DNA of 64,000 bases from Candidula unifasciata (GCA_905116865.2 CAJHNH020002057.1:1125527-1189526); one strand, 5' to 3'. Positions 21,425 to 32,589 are shown, counted from the stretch's first letter. Program-made: numbers and translations. The notes: generated by a model not told the origin, from the letters alone.

Positions 21425-21725
21425 GTATTCCCGTGTTCGTTCCGGGATCCCAATGTGAGGAAAACAAGAATAGACCCACTGCCTCCCAACAATCATGTCG
21501 TAGGTGTCGACTTAATGGGCCTTTTTTAAAGTCGGCGTGCATCTGCCTGAGAGGCAAGGAACCAGCAATCTGCATTCAAACAAGCAAGACCTGTAAAACG
21601 GATGCATACGCCCAACTCAAGTCCTGGAACAAAGCCAAAGTCTCGATATGGACGAACAACCAGGGTTCTGCTGGGGTTTACAGGCGGTGAACGTAAACAA
21701 ACGACAACAAACAGGAGAATGGGAA
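21425..21725 (+). mobile_element. GAA-tailed dispersed element, longest simple copy
   Basis: Runs TTCCGGGATCCCAATGTGAGG, GAATAGACCCACTGCC, ATGTCGTAGGTGTCGACTTA, CATCTGCCTGAGAGGCAAGG, ACCTGTAAAACGGATGCATA, TGGACGAACAACCAGG and GGCGGTGAACG. This copy preserves the 5' part that is expanded to a minisatellite at 54708-55095. The GAA tail itself has been lost. Confidence 0.8.
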
Positions 21726-22206
21726 AAGGTTTGTACAATATAGACCAGATTGAATCGACTACAGGTTGCATGTGATGTATACTAGCCACAACAAAGTTAT
21801 AAGAATAAACATTCATAGACGACCGAGTCACTTATTGGTCGTCCGCCGATGGGTGAATCGGTCGCCGGTCGGTTGTTGAGGATGGATCAGGAATCGCACC
21901 AGCACTACAAGAGTCCTTCAAAGGCTTCTGGGTAGGTAGTCCTTTTGATGGCGACCTGGTGGCGAACAATTTAGCTATGAATATGACACAAATAACCCAT
22001 ACCATAAATATAATCCGACATTATTGGGAAGCTTGGCTACAAGTAAAAGGTTGACGTGGTCGACATCTTTTTTCTAAGATGGAACTGGAATTGGAATAAC
22101 AAACAAAGGCCCTATAATAGGACACACAGACAAAATACATTAAGGAGACTCAGTCGGATTGGAGAAACAGGACTAAGGTACACAATCTTATCCAAAGAAG
22201 TCTGGT

Positions 22207-22221
22207 GGGGGGGGGGGGGGG
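22207..22221. repeat. G15 homopolymer
   Basis: Fifteen consecutive G on the plus strand, immediately upstream of a LINE RT remnant. Confidence 0.9.
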
Positions 22222-22234
22222 CTTGCCGTAAGGC

Positions 22235-22960
22235 CCATCATTGAGCTGCACACTGTTTTTAATCTATAGCAATGACCTGCCAGAATAAATCAAGGCCGAA
22301 AGAGCCTCGCACGCTGATAATCTAGAAATATGACAGAATATATAAATGTAGAAAATGGAGCGCAAAAAACTAAATGGAGACTTTAGAAGACTGCACACGT
22401 ACTGCCAAAGATGGAAACTCAAGGTTAACTATACAAAGACGGTTAACACAACCTTTACCAAAAGCCATCGAATAGCAAGGAAGATTATCAACTTGAGGAT
22501 GGATAGACTCCAAGTGATGACAAAAGAGCATTCTTCGTACTTTGGAGTCCCAATTGATCGGCAGCTCAGCCTCAAGAACCACATTAAAAACACAAGGAAT
22601 AAAGCACTGAGGCGGTTACAGTTATTAAAGAGACTTGCAGGTACAGCTTGGGGATCAGACAATAAAAATCTGAGAGGCTTGTGTCTTGGATTTATTCGCT
22701 CTGTGATAGAGTATAACAACTCACTGCTTACAACCTGCTCCAAAACTAACAGTTCAAAATAATGTCCTCCGATTAATCAGCGGAGCAATGATGTCTGCTT
22801 CAACCACTGCTTGTGAAATCCATACAAATGCGGAACCCTCGGGTTGTGGAGAGAAAAAGCTACTTTAGAAATTTTTGAAAGATGCATTAGAATAAATCGT
22901 AACCATCCTAATAGACACCTTGTAGAAAGCTTGGAAAAAAAAAAAAAAAACACTCACACA
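22235..22960 (+). pseudogene. I/Jockey-group LINE RT, palm C-terminal part, catalytic Asp lost
   Basis: Broken frames give SCTLFLIY-like and NDLPE-like sequence near 22245-22290, then HADNLEI where a YADDLV box is expected, then FRRLHTYCQRWKLKVNYTKT, YFGVPIDRQLSLKNHI and RRLQLLKRLAGTAWGSD. The block 'W...LN..KT' with 'LGV..D..L....H....' and 'LLKRLAGT.WG' is typical of RNase H-bearing I/Jockey-like LINEs. The second Asp of the DD pair is Asn, so it is dead. It ends near an A17 run at 22938. Confidence 0.8.
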
Positions 22961-23489
22961 AATCGGCTTTACAGTGTTTTATGAAATACAGGACAATACC
23001 ACCTCCCAAAAAAGACGTCAAGGTGTCTATCTGCATGTGTGCTGTTTGTGATATTGCCTTAACGTGTCAGCCACTTTCAAAACATTTAAATACATTTTTT
23101 TTTAACTTTCAGCATTCTTTTAAAAAATCATAAATCGCATATTTAACACGATCTTTTAATGCTTATTTACCAACTCTCAACATTTAGAGACATTGTCAAA
23201 GCAAAAGTGATCAATAAACTTAATGCGGTGAAGTTGCACCACACTATTGTTGCTATCTTTAGATTATATTTAAATGCCATGTAACCGTTTTTGTACCATG
23301 ACGTAGGTTAGCATCGATGCATTTATCATTGATACATAAATGCATCATCAGCAATGACATTTAACATTTATGATACATAGTTTTTGTTGTTGTAAATAAC
23401 TAGAAGAAACTACTTCTCAGACAAGGAACTAACTACAGCAATAAGCTTAATCAGTTAGGATACACAGCGAAGAATTTAGTGAAGGCGGT

Positions 23490-23490
23490 T

Positions 23491-23534
<44 letters not shown>
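23490..23534. repeat. (GT)7 followed by G30
   Basis: GTGTGT from 23490 leads without a gap into thirty G (23505-23534). Such a composite usually arises by slippage from the dinucleotide edge. Confidence 0.93.
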
Positions 23535-23536
<2 letters not shown>

Positions 23537-23589
23537 GCTTGAATCCAGACCCTGACTTGCAGAGCTGTGGTATTCGGGCTGTCAGTCCG

Positions 23590-24012
23590 AGTTCCAGCTT
23601 CATCGGAATCGGGTAACTCCATAATTGTTCCATTTCCGTGCTAGTAAAAATTACACAAAATGCAGATCACTGTCATATGTTACAAGTAAAACAGAGACTA
23701 GTCCTGCATAGTTCAAAAAGTCACACACGCTACAGATGCACAAGGCAACTGCCAGAGGTGCCAACACCTAACCGTCTATCTAGAATTGATTTTCGTGGTT
23801 AATGGGATTAGCAGTCACGATAAACAACAAAGTGCGTATGCATTACTGAATAGGTGGTACACAGCTAGTTTTTTTGTGGCAACCGGTCTCTTACCATTTT
23901 CTAAATACACAGTTTAAAACACAAATCTAACAGAGCACAAACTATACGCATTCCCTATGAAATGTCGCAGCTCACAGTGTCACACCATGCACTCAGCTCG
24001 GTTGCTGGCTGC
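23590..24012 (+). repeat. Dispersed repeat A, copy 2
   Basis: Colinear with 12300-12720; see that entry for landmarks. Here CAGCTCACAGTGTCACAC is at about 23968-23986, followed by ATGCACTCAGCT. The C-run of copy 1 is absent, so the run is a later change. Confidence 0.7.
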
Positions 24013-25218
24013 CGTAATTGGATTTCTTCTTAGCTTGTCCAATTTAATTTCCAGCTAGGGGAATAAACCCCATCCGTACACTGGATTCTGAAAAAGAACA
24101 CCACACGAGGCTTGAGCAAGAGTCGCAAAACAACATTAAGAGTCATGTATTGTGCGCATCACTACCCCATCAGGACCCTGAGCTCGTGATTTATCAAATA
24201 TAAACGCTTGGATATATTCTCTTATTCGACGTGGTGTACCCCAGAGCAATTGTCATCAGTACAACATGGATCAATTCTAATCATCGACGACGAGATAGCA
24301 ATTTTATCCGGACATAATCCCGCCCCATCAAGTGAGCTAAACAAAAACACCGCCCTTGTTCATGAAGTCTTTGTTTACACTTGCACTCGATGTAGAGTGG
24401 TGAACTCTGCGTCTGAATGCCCAGAGCTGACGACCGTTGGCTCCCAGCCGTTAGCGATTTTTCATGTTCACTACGTGCTGTACGAGGTCGATTCTGGTTT
24501 CTATTGTTACTTGACGCTCTGAAATCGGCCAGTCTGTTAGTAGAAATGTTTATCTGTCTGCCAGACTGTGGTCTCCCAGAACACATAACATTCGTTCTTG
24601 TCATCGCTCTCTCCTTCCATTTTTATTTCCTTCCTTTATTCTTTCTTTATTTGTTTTTATCCCATCCCCCTTTTTTGTCCCCCCCCCCTTTCCCCTTTTC
24701 TCTCGCTCTTTATATCCTCTTTCCTTTCGTTCTCTATTTCCTCTTTCCTTTAAGTTTACTTTGGCATAAGTAATTCTTCATTGTCTAGTAATGGTATTAA
24801 TTACTGAAAACTTCAAGAAGGAAAACATAAAAATATAGAACATATAGAAAAAATAGAAAATACGAATGAATTTTGGCGCACGCTCTTAAAGTGATTAATT
24901 CTACGCTAACACTCAACTGAATAGCCAACTTCCACCTTGTTGAGTTTTAGGGCTAGTAATCAAATCGATGTGGCATGTTGTTTCATCGACCATATCCAGC
25001 CGTCCGTCCATGCCTGCTCCCGAGAGCGATTTGTTTAGATCTATACCAGCTGTATCATGCTGTAGACTTAAGCTGGAGATGAACTCATGAACCGTAGTGG
25101 CGTGTGCATATGCACTGCAGAATTACAGCCCCCCGTGTTTCCACTGAACATTATCTGTAACATTGATTATAATCAGTTAAAATGATTCTTTCCTTTATTC
25201 TTTCTCTCTATCTCCACA
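24013..25218. other. Stretch without recognised gene; pyrimidine-rich block at 24600-24760
   Basis: No exon or repeat family recognised. The plus strand at 24605-24755 is a CT-rich low-complexity block (TTTCC, CTTTC and C9 motifs). Confidence 0.35.
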
Positions 25219-25452
25219 GTCGGCTCTGTGGCTAAGTCGATGCGAACGCTTCATAATGCCGGAATGCCGGGTTCGATCTCAGCTGCGGGCTATGTGCCTT
25301 GCGTTGGTTTCGACAGTGGTATCAAGAAAGCCGACCGTCCAGTAAGCAATGGCAAACTACTGAACGTAAATTTGCCTAGAAAAACCACACAACAGCCAGG
25401 GGCTGTTGGGGTTGGTTCTGCAACGTCCTGTAAAGTATACGCAACTAACCAT
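25219..25452 (+). mobile_element. SINE-2 copy, complete
   Basis: tRNA-like head CGGCTCTGTGGCTAAGTCGA with B-box GGGTTCGATCTCAGC, then body GGTTTCGACAGTGGTATCAA, CAATGGCAAACTACTGAACG, AAATTTGCCTAGAAAAACCA, CAGCCAGGGGCTGTTGGGG and end GCAACTAACC. The length of about 230 bp agrees with three other copies. Confidence 0.9.
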
Positions 25453-25459
25453 ATATACT

Positions 25460-26693
25460 TTACTTTACTTTTTCCTTCCACGTATGCCGTTAAGCGTTGT
25501 GGGGAGATGCAAGTTCCTGTCATAAGCAAGGCGGGCAGCATCTGATGTTCTGAGGCCATGCTTTTGGCAGGTTTCGGAGACCCCGTCAATCCACAGTTTC
25601 CTTGGTCTTCCTCTTGCCTTATATCCTGAGCTTCTTTGGTTGAAAATTTGTGATGTTATTTGATCATTTTTCATCCTGGTTAGATGTCCAAACCATTTCA
25701 TTCTTTGATGTTCTATGTAGTCTAAACATGGTGTAGTTTTGACAGTGTTTCTAATGTCTATATTCTTTATCCTGTCTAGTCTGGTCTTTATTCGCTGCTT
25801 TTCTTAGACATTTCATTTCACAGACTTCTATTTTTCTTTCATGGGTCTTGTTGATGTGTCCATGTCTGGCACTGGTAGCAGAGTGTTGGAATGAAAGATG
25901 GTGTTTATCAATTGTCTTTTGGTCTTCATGGTTATATCTGGATGTTTAAGCAGAGGTGATAGTTGGTATGTGACAGCATTTGCTTTCTGTATTCTTGTTT
26001 CTATCTCTCTGTCCATTCTTCCATCCTCTGTAAATATACTGCCCAAGTATTTGAACTCTTTGGTTTGCTTGATTTTGGCACTTCCAACATTTATATTCAG
26101 TGGCCTGTGTGTTCTGCTGATCTTCATAACTTCTGTTTTTTCTGTACTGATTCTCATATTATGTTGTAAAACAGCTGTTGTTGAGAGTAGTCAGATGTTC
26201 CTGTAGATCATATTCATTTTGATACAGTATGCTTTGATCATCAGCAAAAAGTAATTCGTTTATAGCATACACGTCTGGGTTTGCTTCTACAGTGATCTTA
26301 TCCATGTATGTTATGAAAAGTAATGGTGACAGTTACACATCCTTGCCTGACACCAGTTGTGACTTTGAACCATTCAGAAAGACCACTAGATGTTCTTACT
26401 GCACTTTCACTTTTTTCATAGAGGGCTCTGATGTTGTCTAATAATTGACCCTGCACTCCGTAATCGTCAAGAATTCTCCACAGCACATCTCTGTCTACAC
26501 GGTCGAATGCCTTCTCTTGATCTACAAAGACCACGTTCAGCTCTTTATCGTATTCGAGTGTCTTTTCACAGACTTGTCTTAGTGCAAATATGGCATCAGT
26601 GCAACCTCGCCCTTTCCTGAAACCGAATTGTGCTTTACTCAGTAGAGGTTCAACCTTTGCTCTTATCCTACCTTCTAAGATCTTTGCATACAT
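25460..26693 (-). pseudogene. LINE RT and C-terminus, internally deleted
   Basis: From the right, the minus strand encodes AQFGFRKGRGCTDAIFALRQ, VVFVDQEKAFDRVDRDVLWR, SSGLSEWFKVTTGVRQGCV (RT motifs up to 'GVRQGC'), then jumps to KTEVMKISRTHRPLNINVGS, FKYLGSIFTEDGRMDREIET, and finally MKWFGHLTRMKNDQITSQIF with ARGRPRKLWIDGVSE. The YADD box region falls in degraded sequence near 26200-26290 (a LFADDQSI-like reading). At least two frame changes. Confidence 0.88.
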
Positions 26694-26699
26694 TAAATG

Positions 26700-26918
26700 T
26701 CACAATGTAAAGTAAAGGATTCTCTTCCACACCTTATTGAGCTTATAGTGCTAGCCCTATATTTTATAGACCAATCGACATCTGGTATCCACTCAAGGCT
26801 GGGTCGACCTGGGAGCCAAGGTCATTTTTGAAGAAAGCCCAATGCCGTCAGCATCCGAACCCACTACCTTCCGATCTTAAGGCGAGCTTCTAGCCGCCAC
26901 ACCACAGCGACTCTATGT
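26700..26918 (-). mobile_element. SINE-1 copy, near complete
   Basis: The minus strand has a head with TGGTGTGGCGGCTAGAAGC, B-box-like GGGTTCGGATGC, TTCAAAAATGACCTTGGCTC, GGTCGACCCAGCCTTGAGTG and a tail ending CCTTTACTTTAC. It begins directly beyond the right end of the LINE at 25460-26693. Confidence 0.85.
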
Positions 26919-27962
26919 CACATAGGGTTCGCAGTATATTTGTATATACCGTTCTATCATATGCAGTCAATTGGATATCATCAGTTCTCGTGGTGCCTAG
27001 TGGCACATGAGGCTTCAGAGAGGACTTTCCATGCTTTCCTGTCCTGTGCAATCTTCAGTGCAGTTTTCCAGGTCAAAGATGCCGCACTCAGGTCACTTTC
27101 CATCGTTCGTCCCCATGTTGTTTTTGGACGCCCCTGTTTTCTCGTTCCCTCTGGTGTCCATGTGAGAGCTGTTTTGGCAGGTATATCAGGATTCATTCTC
27201 ATAACGTGGCAAAGCCATTTCCATCTTCTGTTGGTTATCATATTGTCTACAGTTTCTTGGTTTGTGACTTGAAGTAGTTTAGTGTTTTTGTGATTGTATC
27301 TGGCCAGAAATTTTTGATAATTCTACGTAGACATGTATGGTGGAAGGTGGACAGCTTGTGTGCATCCTTTTTGGTTATTCTCCAGCATTTCGCTCCACAA
27401 AGAAGAACTGGCAAAATGATGCACTTGTAGAGTCGGAGTTTCGTTTCTCTGCAGTAATTGTTGGATTTCCAGATTTGCCTCATCTTTCCAAAATCAGCTC
27501 TAGCTTTGTTCAGACGTGACTGTATGTCCTCTTCGGTCCCTGTCTTCGGTCCCTCCCGGCAGGGACACCACACTGCCACGATTTGTGAAATGTTCTACAT
27601 TTTCAAGAGTTTGGTTATATATGGTCACTGGTTGTTGGTTTGGACTGCTTGTCATGATCTTAGTTTTCTTTGTATTTATTCTCAGTCCCACCATTTCTGC
27701 TGTGCTGTGTAGACTGTTACTTTTTTCTTGTATATGTTCATGTTTATGTGATAGGAGTGCTACATCATCTGCAAAATCAAGGTCCTCAAGATTGGCGAAT
27801 AGAGTCCTTCGTAAACTATCAATGTTCTGTCTACTGTGTTCTTTAGTATCCAATCAATCACAAAATTGAAGAGGAGAGATGACATAACACATCCCTGTCT
27901 TAAACCTGTCTTTACTGGGAAATATGTATTGTAATTTTTTATACTGCAGGAAAAGTCTTTAT

Positions 27963-28696
27963 CTTTTTCTTCTTCTGCATTTTTATCCCCGATGGAGCAT
28001 AGGCCCTCAAGTCATTCTATCCTTCGCCATTGCATGGAGCTCTCCACATGTCCTCCCCATCTTTCTAACTTCATTCTCCAGCTCTCTTCTCCATGTGTTT
28101 TTTAACCTTCCTTTCTATGCCCCTGTGGGTTCCAATGCAAAGACATTCTAGTTATGCTGTTCTCCTGTTTTCTCAGTGTGTGTTCTATCCAACGCCAGCG
28201 TCTTTTCCTCACCTCTTGGTCCACTGGAGCCTGTTTAGTTCTCTCCCAAAGTTCTACATTAGTTATTCTATCATACCATTTTATTCCCTCTATTCTGCGC
28301 AGGCACCACCTAATGAATGTCTGTAATTTATTAGTAATTGCCTTGGTTGTTCTCCATGTTTCCGCCCCATACAATAGTACTGATTTGACATTAGAATTAA
28401 AAATTTTTAGTTTAGTATTTCTTTTGACCTCCACAAATTCCCTAGTGCTATGAAAGCCTCTCTTGCCTTATGTATTCTTATTTTAATATCTCTATCAGTT
28501 CCTGCAATCTTTATCTACATTACTGCCTAAATAGGTGTACGACTCCACGTCTTGGAGTGGGGTGCCATTAAAAGAAACCACATTACTATTTACCTGATTT
28601 ATTCTCATTATCTTTGTCTTTCCTTTATGGATTTTCCGACCAAGCTGCTGTGATCTCGCATCAAGTATATTTAATTTATCTTGTATCTGATCTGGG
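27963..28696 (-). mobile_element. Nested 5'-truncated LINE with 6-bp target duplication
   Basis: ctttat occurs at 27957-27962 and 28697-28702, and the uninterrupted site aaaagtctttatagaagaga is present in LINE copy 2 at 40201-40220. The insert, read on the minus strand, encodes [40 protein letters not shown] and [20 protein letters not shown], and ends in GCAGAAGAAGAAAAAG. So it is a different LINE family with a GAA-rich 3' tail that landed in copy 1. Confidence 0.88.
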
Positions 28697-28811
28697 CTTT
28701 ATAGAAGAGAGCAATTATGTTGACTATTTTTTTCTGGAATTCCATAATGCGTAAAATTTTCCATAGACTGTCTCTATGGACGCTGTCAAAAGCTTTCTCA
28801 AAGTCCACACA

Positions 28812-28815
<4 letters not shown>

Positions 28816-28891
<76 letters not shown>
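28816..28891. repeat. (TA)n tract inside LINE RT
   Basis: About 38 TA units with one break at 28866. It lies where related proteins read 'LYINFVDFEKAF', so the repeat grew from AT-rich coding sequence. Confidence 0.95.
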
Positions 28892-30074
28892 CTTCTCTTC
28901 CATTCATTGCATTGTTCTAAAATGTTACGTATGGCGAAGATATGTTCAGTTGTTCCTGTGCACTTTCTGAATCCTGCTTGTTCTACTCGTAGGCATTTAT
29001 CTATTCTTTTTTCAAGCCGCATTATGATGATTTTACAAAATATTTTGCTTGGTACTGAGAGTAGAGTAATTCCTCTCCAATTATTGCAGTCTGTTAAGTC
29101 TCCTTTTTGGGGGGAATTTGGACTATTGTTCCTTCAGTCCAGTCATCAGGCAACATTTCTTTCTCCCAAATATCATTGAACAATGGTTCTAGAATGCTAG
29201 CAGTTGTGTTGGGGATCTACTTTGAGAAGTTCTGCTGGCAGTTCGTCTTTGCCTGGTGCTTTCTTGTTCTTTAAAGTGTGGATAGCTTTACGGATTTCTT
29301 GTTGGCTTGGTGGTTCAGTAATAATTCAATGTCCTGAGAGGCTGGTTGAATATCTGGGTGATTTTCAGGATCAGGTCTGTTCAAGAGGTCGGAGAAGTGT
29401 TTAGTCCACTGCATGTCTTGTTTTTGTTCGGTGGTGAGCAGTCTGCCTTGGGGTTATCTCTGATGGGTATGCTGTGATAATTGTTTCTGTTTCTGCAAAT
29501 TTGCTGGGTAATTTTGTGTAGGGTCTGTAGATCATGTGCTTTAGCAGCATTTTCTGCTGTTTCTGCAAGATTTTCCATAAATATTCTTTTGTCAGCTCTG
29601 GCGCTTTTCTTTGTCTTTTTATTTAGTTCGCTATATTCTAACATTAGTTTGTCTTTCTGACGTTCTGATTTAGTGTGATTTATGAGGCTCTTTATTATTT
29701 TTCGATTGGCCATGGTTTGACTGCTTATCCATTCTTTGTGGTGTTGTTTCCTGGTTGCTAATATGTTGTTGCTAATTGATTTGTATGTTTCTTTGATCTG
29801 GTTCCATCTGTCTTGAATGCTGAATTGGATATCATGGACGGAGTCTAGTCCAGTAGCTCTGGTCTCTTTCATGAACGTTCGTTCTAGGGTTTCCTTTAGG
29901 CGTCGTCGCCTAATTAATCCCTTTATTTCCCATTTCAATGCCTGTCTGGTGGTTCTCGACTGGTTTCTTCAACTCAGGATGAGTCCAATATAACGACATT
30001 TTCCCTGTCTTATAACTATATACTCCCTAAGCCTACTATGTGTAGCCATTCCCATGCAATTAAGCAAAAATGAC

Positions 30075-30236
30075 AAACTCCTTGGGAAAACGGTACAGTT
30101 TACAGTTCCAGCTCCAGGTACGGGTTTCGGGAGGTGTCCTTCCAAGTCGGAGTAAATCTGCCCAGAAGTGGACGAACAACATCAACTCTGTCAGAGTTTA
30201 CAGTCGGCGAAAGAAAGAAGACAGTTCCAGCAACGC
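30075..30236 (+). mobile_element. GAA-tailed dispersed element, internally deleted
   Basis: Contains CTTCCAAGTCGGAGTAAATC, TGCCCAGAAGTGGACGAACA, CTCTGTCAGAGTTTACAGTC and GGCGAAAGAAAGAAG. The middle block (GAGAGGCAAGGAACC to GGAACAAAGCC) is missing. Confidence 0.7.
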
Positions 30237-30464
30237 AGTATTTGGCTGTTGGGCTCATGCACACAAGTTCGAGATAAGAAGCTTCACACTAGGCAGACGA
30301 CACTCCGTCGCAAACGCAAAGCCAGACAACTCTGTTTTATTATTTGTTTTTTGTTTGTGTGTGTGTGTGTGTGGCGCAAAGTAAAATAACAAGAATAGCT
30401 TTTGCTTTTAAATGAATGGATCAAACTTTAAGTATAACATTTTAAGAGATTAATGATTCATTTG

Positions 30465-30562
30465 TTGTTTGTTTGATTGTTCAGAATTTGATTGTTTGAT
30501 CGTTTTGGATTTGTTTGTTTGATTGTTTAGGATTTGTTTGTTTGATTGTTTAGGATTTATCA
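30465..30562 (+). repeat. TTTG-rich 26-bp repeat
   Basis: About four imperfect units of TTTGTTTGATTGTTTAGGAT. Confidence 0.75.
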
Positions 30563-30611
30563 AGTCTGTGTATACATTTTTTTTCTAGTACACAATACTA
30601 AAAAAAATAAT

Positions 30612-30770
30612 TGGAGTCTCTGTGGCGGAGCGGCAAGACGCTCGCCTGCGGATCAGAAGTTTGTGGGCGGAGCCAGACTTTTTTCAAAAATGAGCCTGTC
30701 TCCCAAATCGACCCAGTCTTGAGTGGGTACCGGGTGCAGTCCGGCAAGGCGTGAAAGAGGGTCCATGAAA
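30612..30770 (+). mobile_element. SINE-1 copy with internal deletion
   Basis: Head GGAGTCTCTGTGGCGGAGCG, then TTTTTTCAAAAATGAGCCTG, CGACCCAGTCTTGAGTGGGT, GGTGCAGTCCGG. It then jumps to a GGCGTGAAAGAGGGTCC end, losing the CCGGCGTGATGCTG block. Confidence 0.8.
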
Positions 30771-30897
30771 TTTAAATTTGGTTGTTGTGCTTGAGTACTA
30801 AAACAACGATTAAATATGTTCTGAAGAAGAACTTCCACTAATTTTAGCTACGATCCACATCTGCTGCTAAATAAAACATTAGCCCCACCTAACTGTA

Positions 30898-30901
<4 letters not shown>

Positions 30902-30955
<54 letters not shown>
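30902..30955. repeat. (TAA)n tract
   Basis: About 18 TAA/AAT units with one AAAAA interruption. Confidence 0.95.
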
Positions 30956-30958
<3 letters not shown>

Positions 30959-31101
30959 ATTATTAGAAAAAAAGCGCCTAGCTATTGGAAGGAGCATAAT
31001 TTTGTCATATGTCAATATTTTAACATTCAACATCTTTGTAATTTAACAAGTTCAGTTGCTTAAATTGCCTACAAGAATATCTTGGAGCTGGTGGGTGGGG
31101 A

Positions 31102-31115
31102 GGGGGGGGGGGGGG
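31102..31115. repeat. G14 homopolymer
   Basis: Fourteen consecutive G on the plus strand. Confidence 0.9.
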
Positions 31116-31577
31116 TGGTGGCAACCAATAAATAGACAGTTCTTTTAAATCTGGGTCAGAGATAGTTTTTAGTCATATGGGCTTTCCTTTCAACAAATAA
31201 AAACGTGCTTTAACAATTGTTTTATAGCAGTATAACAACAACAGATAAAAGTGCCCAAAAGATCAACTTCGCCGCGCCCTGCGTTCCATTCCATTTTGAT
31301 TGTCCACAGGGGCGTTGCATACAACACGAGCTCCGTAACTCCAGTAACGACCACCAGAAACCTCTTAAACACCTACAACCGCAAACCGAGGGACAGAGTT
31401 CGAACTGGAACCAAAAACCTCGAGAGCATGATTAAGACCATATAATCACTTCACCCCAAACGTCATTTTTATTATTTTGTTATAATATTGCAGATATATT
31501 TGCGAAACTTGGCCTAACAGCTGGGAATTTTCGTTAGGTCAAGCGGACCAACTGTCGTCATTCTCGACATCAAAGAC

Positions 31578-31616
31578 ATGGCCGAGACATCCTCATCTGT
31601 TGCGCGGGATTACTGA
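31578..31616 (+). promoter_or_regulatory. Upstream ORF in the USP 5' leader
   Basis: A 12-codon frame ATG (31578) to TGA (31614-31616) precedes the USP start by 147 bp, in the same frame but closed by the stop. If the leader is transcribed unspliced here it could dampen USP translation. The transcription start is not known, so this is a possibility only. Confidence 0.3.
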
Positions 31617-31724
31617 GCAGTCACTGGTCAGTTCTAGGGTACCAGCATTCCTTGCCTGGAGAGGATTCAAGACGTGGAAGTCCAACACAATACCCAACAT
31701 CACTCTGTGCAAGGTGAAGTAAAC

Positions 31725-31800
31725 ATGGCAGAGGCTGGCAGTCACAGAATCGTCGCTATTGCTGTAGATGAAAGTGAACACTCGGACAACGCATTTCAGT
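31725..31800 (+). CDS. Universal stress protein, first coding exon
   Basis: ATG at 31725 in good context (A at -3, G at +4). It encodes 25 codons, MAEAGSHRIVAIAVDESEHS and then DNAFQ, plus one base before a consensus GTAAGT donor (31801). 'RIVAIAVDES.HS..AF' is beta-1 and the start of helix 1 of the USP (UspA-like) fold, with the conserved Asp that binds nucleotide. The last T joins GG of 59490-59491 to make Trp, giving AFQWFCDHIY, exactly the family sequence. Animal USPs are small cytosolic proteins of about 150 residues tied to stress response; their biochemical role is poorly known. Confidence 0.88.
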
Positions 31801-31825
31801 GTAAGTAAACTCTTCATTATCATCA

Positions 31826-32012
31826 TCTAGCCGGTCCTTTGTAGAATGTCGCCCTCATCATGGTCTGCATGAAGGAAACTCGGTCTCTCGCCAGCTCCGC
31901 TGCCTCGTGTACTTTCATATTCAAGGAGTCACTTATATCCTGTGCCCAAACTCGTGCTGGTCGGCCCCTACCCCTCCTTCCTGGTGTCATGCCTTCTGCT
32001 ATTAATTTTTCC
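31826..32012 (-). pseudogene. LINE C-terminal fragment just inside the USP intron
   Basis: The minus strand encodes LEKLIAEGMTPGRRGRGRPA, RVWAQDISDSLNMKVHEAAE and LARDRVSFMQTMMRATF, the 'G.R.RGRP...W..DI...' and 'A.DR..W' closing blocks of a LINE ORF2. Its 3' end meets a GATGATGATAATGA stretch at 31817-31830, only about 25 bp from the exon 1 donor. Confidence 0.78.
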
Positions 32013-32029
32013 AATCCACTATATAAAAA

Positions 32030-32260
32030 AAAAAAAAGTAAAGATCCCTTTTCAACGCCCTTCGGCGCATCGGGCATATGGGCAGAGAGCCGTCCATGGG
32101 TAATGTGGTCAGCATTACGCCGGCTGGCTTTCCCAGGACAGCCCCTCCTGGTATGTGGTCGACCTGCGACGTCCCATACCATGACACAAAATCCACGCAG
32201 CCTGCAGTGGGTTTCGATCGCGGTATGCTGGCTTAATTTTTCGCAAACGCCTTAGCCAAC
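32030..32260 (-). mobile_element. SINE-1 variant
   Basis: The minus strand includes GATCGAAACCCACTGC, then CCAGGAGGGGCTGTCCTGGG, AAAGCCAGCCGGCGTAATGC, TGACCACATTACC and GCCCGATGCGCCGAAGGGCG, ending in TTTAC. The 3' half matches SINE-1; the head and centre differ, so it is a subfamily or chimera. Confidence 0.65.
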
Positions 32261-32449
32261 GCCCGCAATCCACCATAGGGCTTGACATAACCAAAATATT
32301 TCGGCTTCCAAGACAAGGATGCTGTTTATTAGCCAATGTTCCTTGATGTTCAGATCTTTTAAACATGTCTGTATTCCTTCTCTTCCGTGTCAATGTAAAT
32401 TCACCATCAGTAATTTCCATGTTAATTAAGCCACAGTCAGATTTCAATA

Positions 32450-32560
32450 CGGAATCGGGAGAGCTTTCCTTCGAAGTCGTAGTGTATCTGCCCAAAAAGG
32501 CCAGGAACCACAACCCAGAAGTGGACCAACAACAGGACCCTTTATTCGCTAGTGGCGTAT
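32450..32560 (+). mobile_element. GAA-tailed dispersed element fragment
   Basis: Contains CTTCGAAGTCGTAGTGTATC, TGCCCAAAAAGGCCAGGAAC, CAGAAGTGGACCAACAACAG. Both the 5' end and tail are missing. Confidence 0.6.
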
Positions 32561-32589
32561 TGGGCATATGAGGATATACTTATTTTCTT

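Larger units (their letters stand above)
26972..29940 (-). pseudogene. LINE copy 1: linker, RT and C-terminus, interrupted twice
   Basis: From the right: a linker with QDRWNQIKETYKSISNNILA (29381-29938), RT finger AGFRKCTGTTEHIFAIRNIL near 28960-29020, CVDFEKAFDSVHRDSLWKIL near 28745-28810, FADDVALLSHKHEHIQEKSN near 27720-27790, then WKWLCHVMRMNPDIPAKTAL and RKQGRPKTTWGRT at 26990-27240. A (TA)n tract (28816-28891) splits RT just before motif A, and a second LINE (27963-28696) splits it between motif A and the FADD box. Clade cannot be fixed without a tree; RTE-like is a guess. Confidence 0.88.
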
